A DNA stretch of 64,000 bases from an uncultured Hyphomonadaceae bacterium. GTDB lineage: Bacteria; Pseudomonadota; Alphaproteobacteria; Caulobacterales; Maricaulaceae. Position numbers and translations under genes: made by a program. The stretch lies in contig CAJXPX010000008.1 in the NCBI GenBank assembly GCA_913058335.1, positions 62,001-126,000 on the forward strand, written 5' to 3'. The notes under the pieces are model-generated. The model made no database searches. It was given only the letters and a program-made list of their open reading frames with translations, and was not told the DNA's origin. Shown piece after piece: positions 26,345 through 33,495 of the stretch; position 1 is the stretch's first letter; each line of letters starts with the position of its first letter.

Positions 26345-27928
26345 ATGTTAGCAATTAATGATTTAGATTACGCGGTTCAGGGCCGTCCGCTTTTTGTCAA
26401 AGCGACGGCGTTCATTGCGGCCGGGTGGAAAGTCGGTCTTATCGGGCGAAATGGGACGGGCAAATCGACCTTGCTCCGTCTTATCCGCGAAGAAATCGAA
26501 AACCCGACTGCCGATGCCGCGATTAAGCTGAATAAGAACGCCCGCCTTGGCTGGGTAGCCCAAGAAGTGGCCGCCACCGACGATACGATTATGGATGTGG
26601 TGCTCACCGCCGATCGGGAACGCGACGCGTTGATGAAAGCCAGCGAGACGGAAACCGACCCGGATAAACTCGGCGATATATTTGAACGGCTGACTCACAT
26701 GGATGCGTGGAACGCCGATACCCGCGCCGCCATCGTATTGACGGGTTTGGGATTTTCCCAAGAAGATTTTCACCGCGCGACCAAAGAGTTTTCCGGCGGC
26801 TGGCGCATGCGCGCCGCGATTGCCGGCGTCCTTGTTAGCGAACCGGATGTGCTTTTGCTTGATGAGCCGACTAACTATCTCGACCTTGAAGGGGCGGCGT
26901 GGCTCGAAGGCTATATTCAACGCTACCCTCATACCGTGATTATGGTCAGCCATGACCGGGAAATGCTTAACCGTTCTGTGACGCATACTTTGGCGCTGGA
27001 ACATCAACAGCTCATGCTCACCCCCGGCGGATATGATGACTGGATGACTTTGGCGGCGGCAAAGCGCGCGCAGCTGCAAGCGCAAAAGGCCAAGCAAGAC
27101 GCCGAACGCGCCCATTTGCAGGCCTTTGTTGACCGGTTCAAAGCCAAAGCGTCCAAAGCCCGCCAAGCTCAATCCCGCGTTAAAATGCTGGAAAAAATGC
27201 AAGACATCGCCATTCCGATTTCCGAACGCGCCGTGCCGTTTAATTTTCCCGAACCCAAAGGCAAACTTGCTCCGCCTATGCTTGAGTTGGAAAATGCGGA
27301 TTTAGGTTATGGCGAAGGCGCGAAGATTTTGTCAGGCGTGAACCTGCGCCTCGATCCGGATGACCGCGTGGCGATTGTGGGGGCCAATGGTCAGGGCAAA
27401 ACGACTTTAGTTAAATCCATTGCCCAGCGCCTCCCGCTGATGGAAGGCAAACGCAAAGCATCCGGCTCTTTGCAAATCGGCTATTTTTCCCAGGATCAAC
27501 TCGACGAGCTGACTGAAGGCGAAACCGTGCTTAATCACGTTACGCAAAAGCTCCCCAAAGGGACGCCGGAGCATAAAGCCCGCGGCGCCGCGGCGCAGAT
27601 GGGCTTTTCACATGAAAAGGTCGAAACAAATGTTGAAAAGCTCTCCGGCGGAGAGAAAGTGCGTTTGCTTCTCGGCCTTATGTCCATTGATAAGCCGCAT
27701 GTCCTCATCCTCGACGAGCCGACATCCCATTTGGATATCGATAGCCGCGAGGCGTTAATCTATGCGCTTAATGATTTTCCGGGCGCGGTCCTGCTGATTA
27801 CCCATGATGTGTATTTGGCCGAAGCCACGGCTGACAGATTATGGCTCGTCAATAACGGCAAGGCGAAACGCTATGACGGGGATCTGCGCGATTACAAAAA
27901 ATTGGTGATGGCCGCCGACCGGGCTTAA
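26345..27928 (+). CDS. ABC-F family ATPase (Uup/EttA-like)
   Basis: About 527 residues from the ATG at 26345 (MLAINDLDYAVQG), which fits the family better than the track start at 26300. Two ABC domains are present in one chain without membrane helices. The first has Walker A GRNGTGKST, signature FSGGWRMR and LLLDEPTNYLD; the second has GANGQGKTT, LSGGEKVR and LILDEPTSHLD. The linker between them (about 235-300) is basic and helical (RAQLQAQKAKQDAERAHL). ABC-F proteins bind the ribosomal E site or act in translation and recombination-related processes; the subfamily cannot be fixed from sequence alone. It ends one base before the convergent LpoA-like gene. Confidence 0.9.
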   Translation: MLAINDLDYAVQGRPLFVKATAFIAAGWKVGLIGRNGTGKSTLLRLIREEIENPTADAAIKLNKNARLGWVAQEVAATDDTIMDVVLTADRERDALMKASETETDPDKLGDIFERLTHMDAWNADTRAAIVLTGLGFSQEDFHRATKEFSGGWRMRAAIAGVLVSEPDVLLLDEPTNYLDLEGAAWLEGYIQRYPHTVIMVSHDREMLNRSVTHTLALEHQQLMLTPGGYDDWMTLAAAKRAQLQAQKAKQDAERAHLQAFVDRFKAKASKARQAQSRVKMLEKMQDIAIPISERAVPFNFPEPKGKLAPPMLELENADLGYGEGAKILSGVNLRLDPDDRVAIVGANGQGKTTLVKSIAQRLPLMEGKRKASGSLQIGYFSQDQLDELTEGETVLNHVTQKLPKGTPEHKARGAAAQMGFSHEKVETNVEKLSGGEKVRLLLGLMSIDKPHVLILDEPTSHLDIDSREALIYALNDFPGAVLLITHDVYLAEATADRLWLVNNGKAKRYDGDLRDYKKLVMAADRA

Positions 27929-27929
27929 T

Positions 27930-29258
27930 TTAGCTCGGGCCCATTACGGTTTTAGGCGCGGGATCAATAACAACGAATTTGCCGTTTCGAATTTCATAAA
28001 CCGCGAGCCCGCGTTGGGGTTTGCCGTCCGACTCAAACCGGATCAATCCGTCCGCGCCGTAAAATCCGTTCGGATCCTCAAGACGCTCCATGCGGCTCCG
28101 TGCATTTCCGTCTGCGACATAGGCGCCAATGGCCACAGAGTCATAGGCCAAGCTGGCAAGACGGGAATTATTTTCGCCATAAGCGCGATCATAGCTCCTC
28201 TCGAAATCGGCCTGCGCGTCAGGGTCCGGCCCGGCGAAGACGCCGCCATTCAGCGCCGGTTCGCGGACGGTAGAGCCGTTTTTCCAGAGACCGGTTCCAA
28301 GGAACTGAACCGTCATTGGGCTAATATTGTAATAGGGCAGTAAAGGCGCGAGACTGCGCAGAGCCGTCCCGCCCTCAGGAAGGATTATTGCCTGATAGCC
28401 TGCGGAGCGATATTGCGCCGCCATGCCCCGCGCGGGTTCTTGCATGACCGAAATGTCGTTGCCGCTATAGCTGGCAGAAGCCGTGACTTGGCCGCCATTT
28501 TCCTGAACGGCTTTGCGGTAGGCGTCATTGACGCGCCGCCCATATTCACTGGTCGGGCCGAGAAAGGCAAAACGGTCAACGCCTGTATCAGAGGCAAATT
28601 CGACAATACGTTCGACTTCTGCTTCAGGGGGGAAGGATAAAAGATATGTTCCATTTCCCGCTACCTCTTGATCCGTAGAAAAAGCAATAACGGGCGTCCC
28701 GCTCCGGCGCGCGACATTGCTGGACGCCGTCACAGAGCCGGACAGAATAGGGCCAAGAATGACGTCAGCGCCAGAATTAAGCGCCGCCTGCGCCGCCGAT
28801 TGAGCGCCTTGCGGCGTACCGCCCGTATCAAGAGCAATTAAAAGAACGTCAGCCCTATCCCGTTCAAACACGGCGAGTTCGGCGGCTTTCATCATCGACT
28901 TGGCCTCTTGGCGAAGCCGGGCAGAAGAGGCAGAAAAGGGGAGAAGAAGAGCCAACCGTTTCGTGTCTCTGCCTTCCATATGAGGCAAGGTCAGACCCTC
29001 CCTCCGCTCAACTTCTTCAAACTCGTCTTCATTTTCCTCAGGCATCTCCGTTTGCGGAGCGTCCGGTTCGAAGTCTGGTACCGGGTCTGGCTCTACCGGC
29101 CCTTGCTCAATGGGTCGCGGCGGATATTGCGGGGGATAAGGCGAAGACGTTGAGCAGGCCGTTGTCAGCAAAGCGAGAGCCGAGACAAGCAAAAGGTTCT
29201 TTGCCGACAGAAAGCCGCTCTGAATTCCATCATGGCCAAAACGCTTAAATTTCATCAT
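27930..29258 (-). CDS. penicillin-binding protein activator, LpoA/YraM-like lipoprotein
   Basis: A 442-residue lipoprotein. The signal peptide (about residues 18-36) ends LLTTAC. An acidic Pro/Glu-rich linker (about 40-95) precedes a type I periplasmic-binding-protein fold, seen as RLALLLPFSASSARLRQEAKSM, GADVILGPILSGSV and FLGPTSEYGRRVNDAYRK. Homologs attach to the outer membrane and, in enterobacteria, activate PBP1A; the alphaproteobacterial members keep the C-terminal PBP-like domain only. It is divergent from rsmI and yraN with 38 bp between, the conserved yraM/yraL layout, which supports the call. Activation of a PBP here is inferred. Confidence 0.8.
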   Translation of the reverse strand: MMKFKRFGHDGIQSGFLSAKNLLLVSALALLTTACSTSSPYPPQYPPRPIEQGPVEPDPVPDFEPDAPQTEMPEENEDEFEEVERREGLTLPHMEGRDTKRLALLLPFSASSARLRQEAKSMMKAAELAVFERDRADVLLIALDTGGTPQGAQSAAQAALNSGADVILGPILSGSVTASSNVARRSGTPVIAFSTDQEVAGNGTYLLSFPPEAEVERIVEFASDTGVDRFAFLGPTSEYGRRVNDAYRKAVQENGGQVTASASYSGNDISVMQEPARGMAAQYRSAGYQAIILPEGGTALRSLAPLLPYYNISPMTVQFLGTGLWKNGSTVREPALNGGVFAGPDPDAQADFERSYDRAYGENNSRLASLAYDSVAIGAYVADGNARSRMERLEDPNGFYGADGLIRFESDGKPQRGLAVYEIRNGKFVVIDPAPKTVMGPS

Positions 29259-29296
29259 AACACTTAAACCTTAGTTCACTGCCCAGGAGGGCTCAC

Positions 29297-30193
29297 TTGT
29301 CCATACCCAAGAATAGCCCTGCGCCGCAACTGCTATCCGGGAAAAGCTCCAACTCGGACACAGCGCCTCCGCTTTCTCCCGGCCTGTATATCGTCTCGAC
29401 CCCTATCGGGAATCTTCGGGACATTACGCTTCGCGCGCTGGATGTGTTGCACGCCGCCCAACATATTCTGGCCGAAGACACACGACAAACCCGAAAACTT
29501 TGCGAGGTCTATTCTATTGCCACTCCTTTATCGGCCTATCATGACCATAATGCGGCAACGCGTGTGCCTGATTTGATTGAGCGCCTACAGGCCGGAGAAA
29601 GGATCGCGCTGGTTAGCGATGCCGGGACGCCGCTTGTGTCTGACCCCGGATTTCGTTTGGTCCGCGCGGCAGTGGAAGCCGAAATAGATGTCTGGCCCAT
29701 TCCGGGCGCGTCTGCTCTCTTGGCCGGTCTTGTAAAATCGGGGCTCCCCTCGGACGCTTTTCATTTTGCCGGGTTTTTACCTCCAAAATCGGCGGCGAGA
29801 CAATCCGCGCTTTCAAAACTCTCAACGGTACAGGCCACCCTCGTCTTTTTTGAAACAGGGCCACGCATAGGCAAGGTTTTGGCGGATGCCGCGAAAGTTT
29901 TGGGCAATCGCCGCTGTGTTTTGACGCGTGAGCTGACCAAACGATATGAGGAAGCCCGCCACGGGACAGCCATGGAGCTTTTGACCAGCGTAAACGAGAC
30001 GCCGCCTAAGGGGGAGTTGGTTTTGTTAATCGCGCCGCCTACGGCCGATGCCCTCTGGTCAGAAGAACAGGTTCGCAGCGCTTTGGACGAGCAAATAGCC
30101 GATGTCGGTGTCAAACGCGCGAGCACGGCCATTGCGGAGTTAAGCGGATGGCAAAAGCGAGAGGTTTACGCCTTGGCCCTAAGTCTGAAATAA
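29297..30193 (+). CDS. rsmI: 16S rRNA (cytidine(1402)-2'-O)-methyltransferase RsmI
   Basis: A 298-residue RsmI of normal length. The tetrapyrrole-methylase-like SAM site shows LYIVSTPIGNLRDITLRAL (about residues 33-51), LAEDTRQTRKL, ALVSDAGTPLVSDPGFRLVR and the PIPGASALLAGL block. It methylates the 2'-OH of C1402 in the decoding centre. The start is TTG at 29297, supported by a perfect AGGAGG six bases upstream (29285-29290); no in-frame ATG is near. YraN begins 7 bp after the stop, so the pair is co-transcribed. It is divergent from the LpoA-like gene. Confidence 0.94.
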   Translation: MSIPKNSPAPQLLSGKSSNSDTAPPLSPGLYIVSTPIGNLRDITLRALDVLHAAQHILAEDTRQTRKLCEVYSIATPLSAYHDHNAATRVPDLIERLQAGERIALVSDAGTPLVSDPGFRLVRAAVEAEIDVWPIPGASALLAGLVKSGLPSDAFHFAGFLPPKSAARQSALSKLSTVQATLVFFETGPRIGKVLADAAKVLGNRRCVLTRELTKRYEEARHGTAMELLTSVNETPPKGELVLLIAPPTADALWSEEQVRSALDEQIADVGVKRASTAIAELSGWQKREVYALALSLK

Positions 30194-30200
30194 GTCCGGA

Positions 30201-30578
30201 ATGCAAAATAGGCGCAAGAATGAAAGAGAAGGGCGCAAAGCGGAAGCGCGTGTCGCCGCCTATATCCGGCTTCGAGGATATAAAATTTTAGCGGAGCGAT
30301 TTAAGACGCCTTACGGGGAAGTCGATCTCATCGCCCAGAAAGGCAAAACTCTTGCTTTTGTTGAGGTCAAACAAAGAGCAAGTCAAAGAGCCATAGACGA
30401 GTCCATGAATTGGCGAAGCGAACAGCGAATTATTGATTCGGCTGAAATTTGGATAGAGAAAAATTTTGCCCAATTACCGCGGAATTTTGAAATACGGTTT
30501 GATTTCGCGTCTATTATTGGGCCCGTCTCGCCTTTGTGTTATGTGACTTATCTTAAGGGCGCATTTAGACCAGATTAA
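30201..30578 (+). CDS. yraN: YraN/UPF0102 family protein (nuclease-like fold)
   Basis: A 125-residue UPF0102 member, the usual size. The core GRKAEARVAAYIRLRGYKIL and the block TPYGEVDLIAQKGKTLAFVEVKQR form the PD-(D/E)XK-like motif with E, D and EVK residues in place. The family is conserved beside rsmI and lpoA but its physiological substrate is unknown. It starts 7 bp after rsmI. Nuclease activity is inferred from fold only. Confidence 0.9.
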   Translation: MQNRRKNEREGRKAEARVAAYIRLRGYKILAERFKTPYGEVDLIAQKGKTLAFVEVKQRASQRAIDESMNWRSEQRIIDSAEIWIEKNFAQLPRNFEIRFDFASIIGPVSPLCYVTYLKGAFRPD

Positions 30579-30636
30579 TAAATGTATTTGAAATCAAGAC
30601 CTTGCCAAAGACTCACGGTGAAACACTTTCGCAACC

Positions 30637-30650
30637 ATTGAACTTTCAAT
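30637..30650. promoter_or_regulatory. palindromic operator candidate upstream of the tandem MarR gene
   Basis: ATTGAACTTTCAAT: two perfect six-base arms (ATTGAA/TTCAAT) around a CT centre, 57 bp before the proposed TTG start. Two more copies of the same palindrome lie just after the gene. This is the size and symmetry expected for a MarR-type binding site, so autoregulation is plausible but unproven. Confidence 0.5.
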
Positions 30651-30706
30651 AATTTTAAATTTAACATTAATAACCGTGGGGGCGGTTTTAAAGGATATGA
30701 TCTATT

Positions 30707-31768
30707 TTGGACTTGCCACACATACCGGATCGCATGGCGGCCTACCCCATCGGAGCCGCACAAATATTAGCGGATAAAGTTGCCCAAGACATGATGGTCT
30801 TCGTAAAGCGTCATGTTTTTACAGCTATGACGCTGGAGCCAAACCTAAACTGGCGGGACGTTTTTGTTCTTTCCCAGATATTACGATACCCTGAAGGGCT
30901 CACGCCTGCCGAAATTTCTGGGAATACGCGGCTTGATCCCGCAACCGTTTTGCGGGCCGATGAAAAACTTCAAAAGGCGCGTTACATTGTTATTCTTGAG
31001 CAAGCCTTTGACGCACGCTCTAACCTCATTCAAATTACGCCAGCGGGCGCAAGTTTTCTGGAGGAGCTTTTCCAAACTTACTTGTTGAAACAGGAACAGG
31101 TGTATGAGAACTTTCTGCCGCGACTTGAAAAACAAGATATTCGAAACATTTTTGAAACTTGTCTAGATATTCAGGAACATGCGGAGCAGCTTGCTTCTTT
31201 GTCAGCCACAGGTAAAATTCGAAGACAAAACCGGACCGGTTATTCCCGGGCGGCTCTTCAAGAGTCTTTTGATAACTTTCAGAAGTTTCCTGAATTCATT
31301 CTTCAGGTTTACTGTCGCCGGATCTCTAATGATTACATGAAGTTTCTTAAAATTCATGCCATGTCAAAAATGTCCGAGAAACCTCTTCGCAAGTCCCGCG
31401 AGTTACTGACTCTTATGACGCTTGAATATATGGAACATGATGCCACCGCCATGGATGTAGCTAAACTCATGCGGTTTGACCCTGCCACGACAAGCAGAGC
31501 CGTCTCTATTCTTACATCCGCTGGATGTATTAAGCCCCTTTCCGGCTATGCAGCGGATGACCGGAAAAAGCCTCTCAGCCTCTCTGAGAAAGGGATGCGG
31601 TCGGTTGCAGAATATAAAACCTTAATGTTAAAGGCTTACGAAAAGGCCAGCGACAGGCTCAATCTTCAAAGGCCAAAAACAGTTACGGTGAACCAACTCG
31701 GCATTCTTTATTTCCTTGGCAATAGGACTAAGGTATTCGCTTCAATCAAGCCCGGAAAACTGGTTTAA
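30707..31768 (+). CDS. tandem MarR-type winged-helix regulator
   Basis: A 353-residue protein made of two MarR-like halves. Half one (about residues 15-160) has an HTH near 64-92 (GLTPAEISGNTRLDPATVL). Half two (about 185-350) has an HTH near 246-275 (DVAKLMRFDPATTSRAVSIL) followed by a standard wing with DDRKKPLSLSEKG. Ordinary MarR proteins are 140-180 residues and act as dimers; this looks like a fused dimer whose halves have diverged. The start is TTG at 30707 with AAAGGA 11 bases upstream; ATG at 30734 is an alternative. Near-identical palindromes on both sides suggest it controls itself and perhaps the downstream receiver gene. The regulated process is unknown. Confidence 0.8.
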   Translation: MDLPHIPDRMAAYPIGAAQILADKVAQDMMVFVKRHVFTAMTLEPNLNWRDVFVLSQILRYPEGLTPAEISGNTRLDPATVLRADEKLQKARYIVILEQAFDARSNLIQITPAGASFLEELFQTYLLKQEQVYENFLPRLEKQDIRNIFETCLDIQEHAEQLASLSATGKIRRQNRTGYSRAALQESFDNFQKFPEFILQVYCRRISNDYMKFLKIHAMSKMSEKPLRKSRELLTLMTLEYMEHDATAMDVAKLMRFDPATTSRAVSILTSAGCIKPLSGYAADDRKKPLSLSEKGMRSVAEYKTLMLKAYEKASDRLNLQRPKTVTVNQLGILYFLGNRTKVFASIKPGKLV

Positions 31769-31782
31769 GCGCCCCACAGTTA

Positions 31783-31796
31783 ATTGAAATTTCAAT
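31783..31796. promoter_or_regulatory. palindromic operator candidate, downstream copy 1
   Basis: ATTGAAATTTCAAT, a perfect 14-bp palindrome starting 15 bp after the stop of the tandem MarR gene. Its centre is 20 bp from the centre of the next copy, two helical turns, so both would face the same side of the DNA. Confidence 0.55.
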
Positions 31797-31802
31797 ATAT
31801 TT

Positions 31803-31816
31803 CTTGAAGTTTCAAC
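31803..31816. promoter_or_regulatory. palindromic operator candidate, downstream copy 2
   Basis: CTTGAAGTTTCAAC, with five-base arms TTGAA/TTCAA around GT. With copy 1 it forms a tandem site in the intergenic region before the receiver-like gene at 32096. Confidence 0.5.
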
Positions 31817-32095
31817 CCGCTGTAATCATTGTGCTTTTTCCTATCCCCGTTAACGATTCCGTAAAGTCGCCTCCTTAGCTTAAGCTGTGTCGGAGCCTAG
31901 TTTTATTAGTCTGCCAACATAAATTCTCCCGAAATATCGGGCTTATCATCTCACGCGACGCGCTAGGATTGCGCCCTGAGTAATTTCGCCTCTCTAACGC
32001 GGCGAATGCCCTTGGTCATCGCCCCTTTTAACCTTCACGTTAAACCAGTCCGGCTTCCCAGACTGTAAAAACTGTGATATTCTTGAAGACACCAA
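31817..32095. other. intergenic region before the receiver-like gene
   Basis: Together with the two palindromes this makes a 327-bp gap. It is AT-rich in places and has no ORF, tRNA or clear hairpin with a T tract. It presumably holds the promoter and 5' leader of the gene at 32096, but no convincing -35/-10 pair was identified. Confidence 0.4.
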
Positions 32096-32545
32096 ATGAG
32101 CAGTTCTCAATCATTATCGACTAAAATGACTGTTCTTTTGGTTTTACATCAGGACGGCGTGACGTGTGATATTCGGGACACCCTGATAAGTGATGGATAT
32201 AATGTTATAGGACCTGTTAGCAGTGTAACCGCCGCCTATATGGCTATTTTGGATGAAGATCCCGATATGGCAATTATCGATCAAAAAGTCTGTCAGGATC
32301 AAACGGAAATCATGTCAGATACCCTTATCCAGATCGGGATTGAACATCTGGTTATCTGTCATACCCCCCCGCATATGCTAAAGCGGGAATTAGGGCACGG
32401 AGCCATGCGCGGGCTTGTAACGGCGCCTCATAAAAATAAGGCCGAGGATATCAGTCACGAGCTTTGTTACATGCGAGCCAAGAAAATCAGGCGCAACGCG
32501 CAACCGGGCGGACAGCATAACAAGTTCCAGACCTCTTTTTCGTGA
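32096..32545 (+). CDS. degenerate response-regulator receiver-like protein
   Basis: A 149-residue protein with the alternating hydrophobic pattern of a CheY-like domain. TVLLVLHQDGVTCDIRDTL would be strand 1/helix 1, DMAIIDQKV strand 3 with a possible phosphoacceptor Asp62, HLVICHT strand 4, and GLVTAPHK strand 5. Two conserved positions are altered: the acidic pair after strand 1 is reduced to one Asp, and the strand-5 Lys of KP is replaced (TAPH). It may therefore not be phosphorylated by a kinase in the usual way. No output domain is present; residues 125-149 are basic. It follows the tandem MarR gene, which may regulate it. Function unknown. Confidence 0.65.
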   Translation: MSSSQSLSTKMTVLLVLHQDGVTCDIRDTLISDGYNVIGPVSSVTAAYMAILDEDPDMAIIDQKVCQDQTEIMSDTLIQIGIEHLVICHTPPHMLKRELGHGAMRGLVTAPHKNKAEDISHELCYMRAKKIRRNAQPGGQHNKFQTSFS

Positions 32546-32555
32546 CAATAATTTA

Positions 32556-32568
32556 GCACTTAAAGTGC
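32556..32568. other. short perfect palindrome between the receiver and BON genes
   Basis: GCACTTAAAGTGC, six-base arms around a single A, 11 bp after the receiver stop. It may be a regulator site; it lacks a T tract, and it is not a CIRCE element (no TTAGCACTC-N9-GAGTGCTAA). Confidence 0.35.
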
Positions 32569-32646
32569 GCTCTTGCTGCTTGGCATGACGATGTCTTAAT
32601 AAATTTAGTAAGGTTTCGTTCACCATAAACCGTTAGTTTCATACCT

Positions 32647-33492
32647 ATGAAACATATTATCTTACCCCTGCTCTGCGCCTCAATTTTATCTGGCTGTTCC
32701 CTCACAAGTGCGGGACTCAGCAAGCATGACGAACGTAGTTTCGCTGGCGTTCTGAATGATGTGAATGCGGGCAAAGCCATTAAAGCCCGCATGACCCGTG
32801 CTTATGATTATAATCTCAAAAATGTAGATATCGAAGTGTCCGAAGGAGTCGCGCTTCTTTCCGGTAACACGCCAAGCAAAGAGGACCGTATTGAAGCCGC
32901 CCGCATAGCCTGGTCCGCCCCTCATGTTGAACAAGTCGGGAATGAAATTATAATCGGTGATAAGCGCGGCTTTATTCGCGGGGCCAAAGACGGGGTTTTG
33001 GAAAAAGCGGTTCGAACGCGGCTTCTGGCAAATGGGTCCATCAAATCCCAAAATTTCAATGTCGAAACCCATGAAGGCGTTGTTTATCTATTAGGCGTCG
33101 CTCGAACGCCGGACGAATTAGAACAGGCAGCACAAGTCGCCGCCCAAACCCGAGGCGCCAGAGAGGTTATCTCTTATGCCAGAGTGGCTGACAGCACAGC
33201 GTCATATGCTTCTCAAACAGCTGCGCCTTTCGCCCCTCAAGGTTATCCGCCCATAAATGCTCCGGCGCAGCGCGAGCTACCTGACTATCTGACAAGTGAG
33301 CCCTCTCCCCCTGATTACGCGGCACCTGAGCAGGACACAGCTCCTATTCGCAAAGCCCCTTATGACGAACCTATTCGCCTGCACCGCAATCAGGCTGAAG
33401 ACTCCTCAATAAATGAAGAGCCTTATTATATTGATCCGAATACGGGCAAACAAATCCCCGTGTCGAATATCATTCGAAGGTACAGAGACTAA
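32647..33492 (+). CDS. BON-domain lipoprotein (DolP/YraP-like)
   Basis: A 281-residue lipoprotein with lipobox SILSGC (Cys17). Two BON domains follow: about residues 40-100 (VDIEVSEGVALLSGNTPSKEDR) and about 110-175 (FNVETHEGVVYLLGVARTPDEL). The C-terminal hundred residues are Pro-rich, probably disordered. E. coli DolP (YraP) is a dual-BON outer-membrane lipoprotein that supports envelope integrity, and its gene lies with yraL, yraM and yraN, whose homologs are just upstream here. The proline-rich tail is additional. It ends 3 bp before the convergent TonB receptor gene. Confidence 0.82.
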   Translation: MKHIILPLLCASILSGCSLTSAGLSKHDERSFAGVLNDVNAGKAIKARMTRAYDYNLKNVDIEVSEGVALLSGNTPSKEDRIEAARIAWSAPHVEQVGNEIIIGDKRGFIRGAKDGVLEKAVRTRLLANGSIKSQNFNVETHEGVVYLLGVARTPDELEQAAQVAAQTRGAREVISYARVADSTASYASQTAAPFAPQGYPPINAPAQRELPDYLTSEPSPPDYAAPEQDTAPIRKAPYDEPIRLHRNQAEDSSINEEPYYIDPNTGKQIPVSNIIRRYRD

Positions 33493-33495
33493 CCT

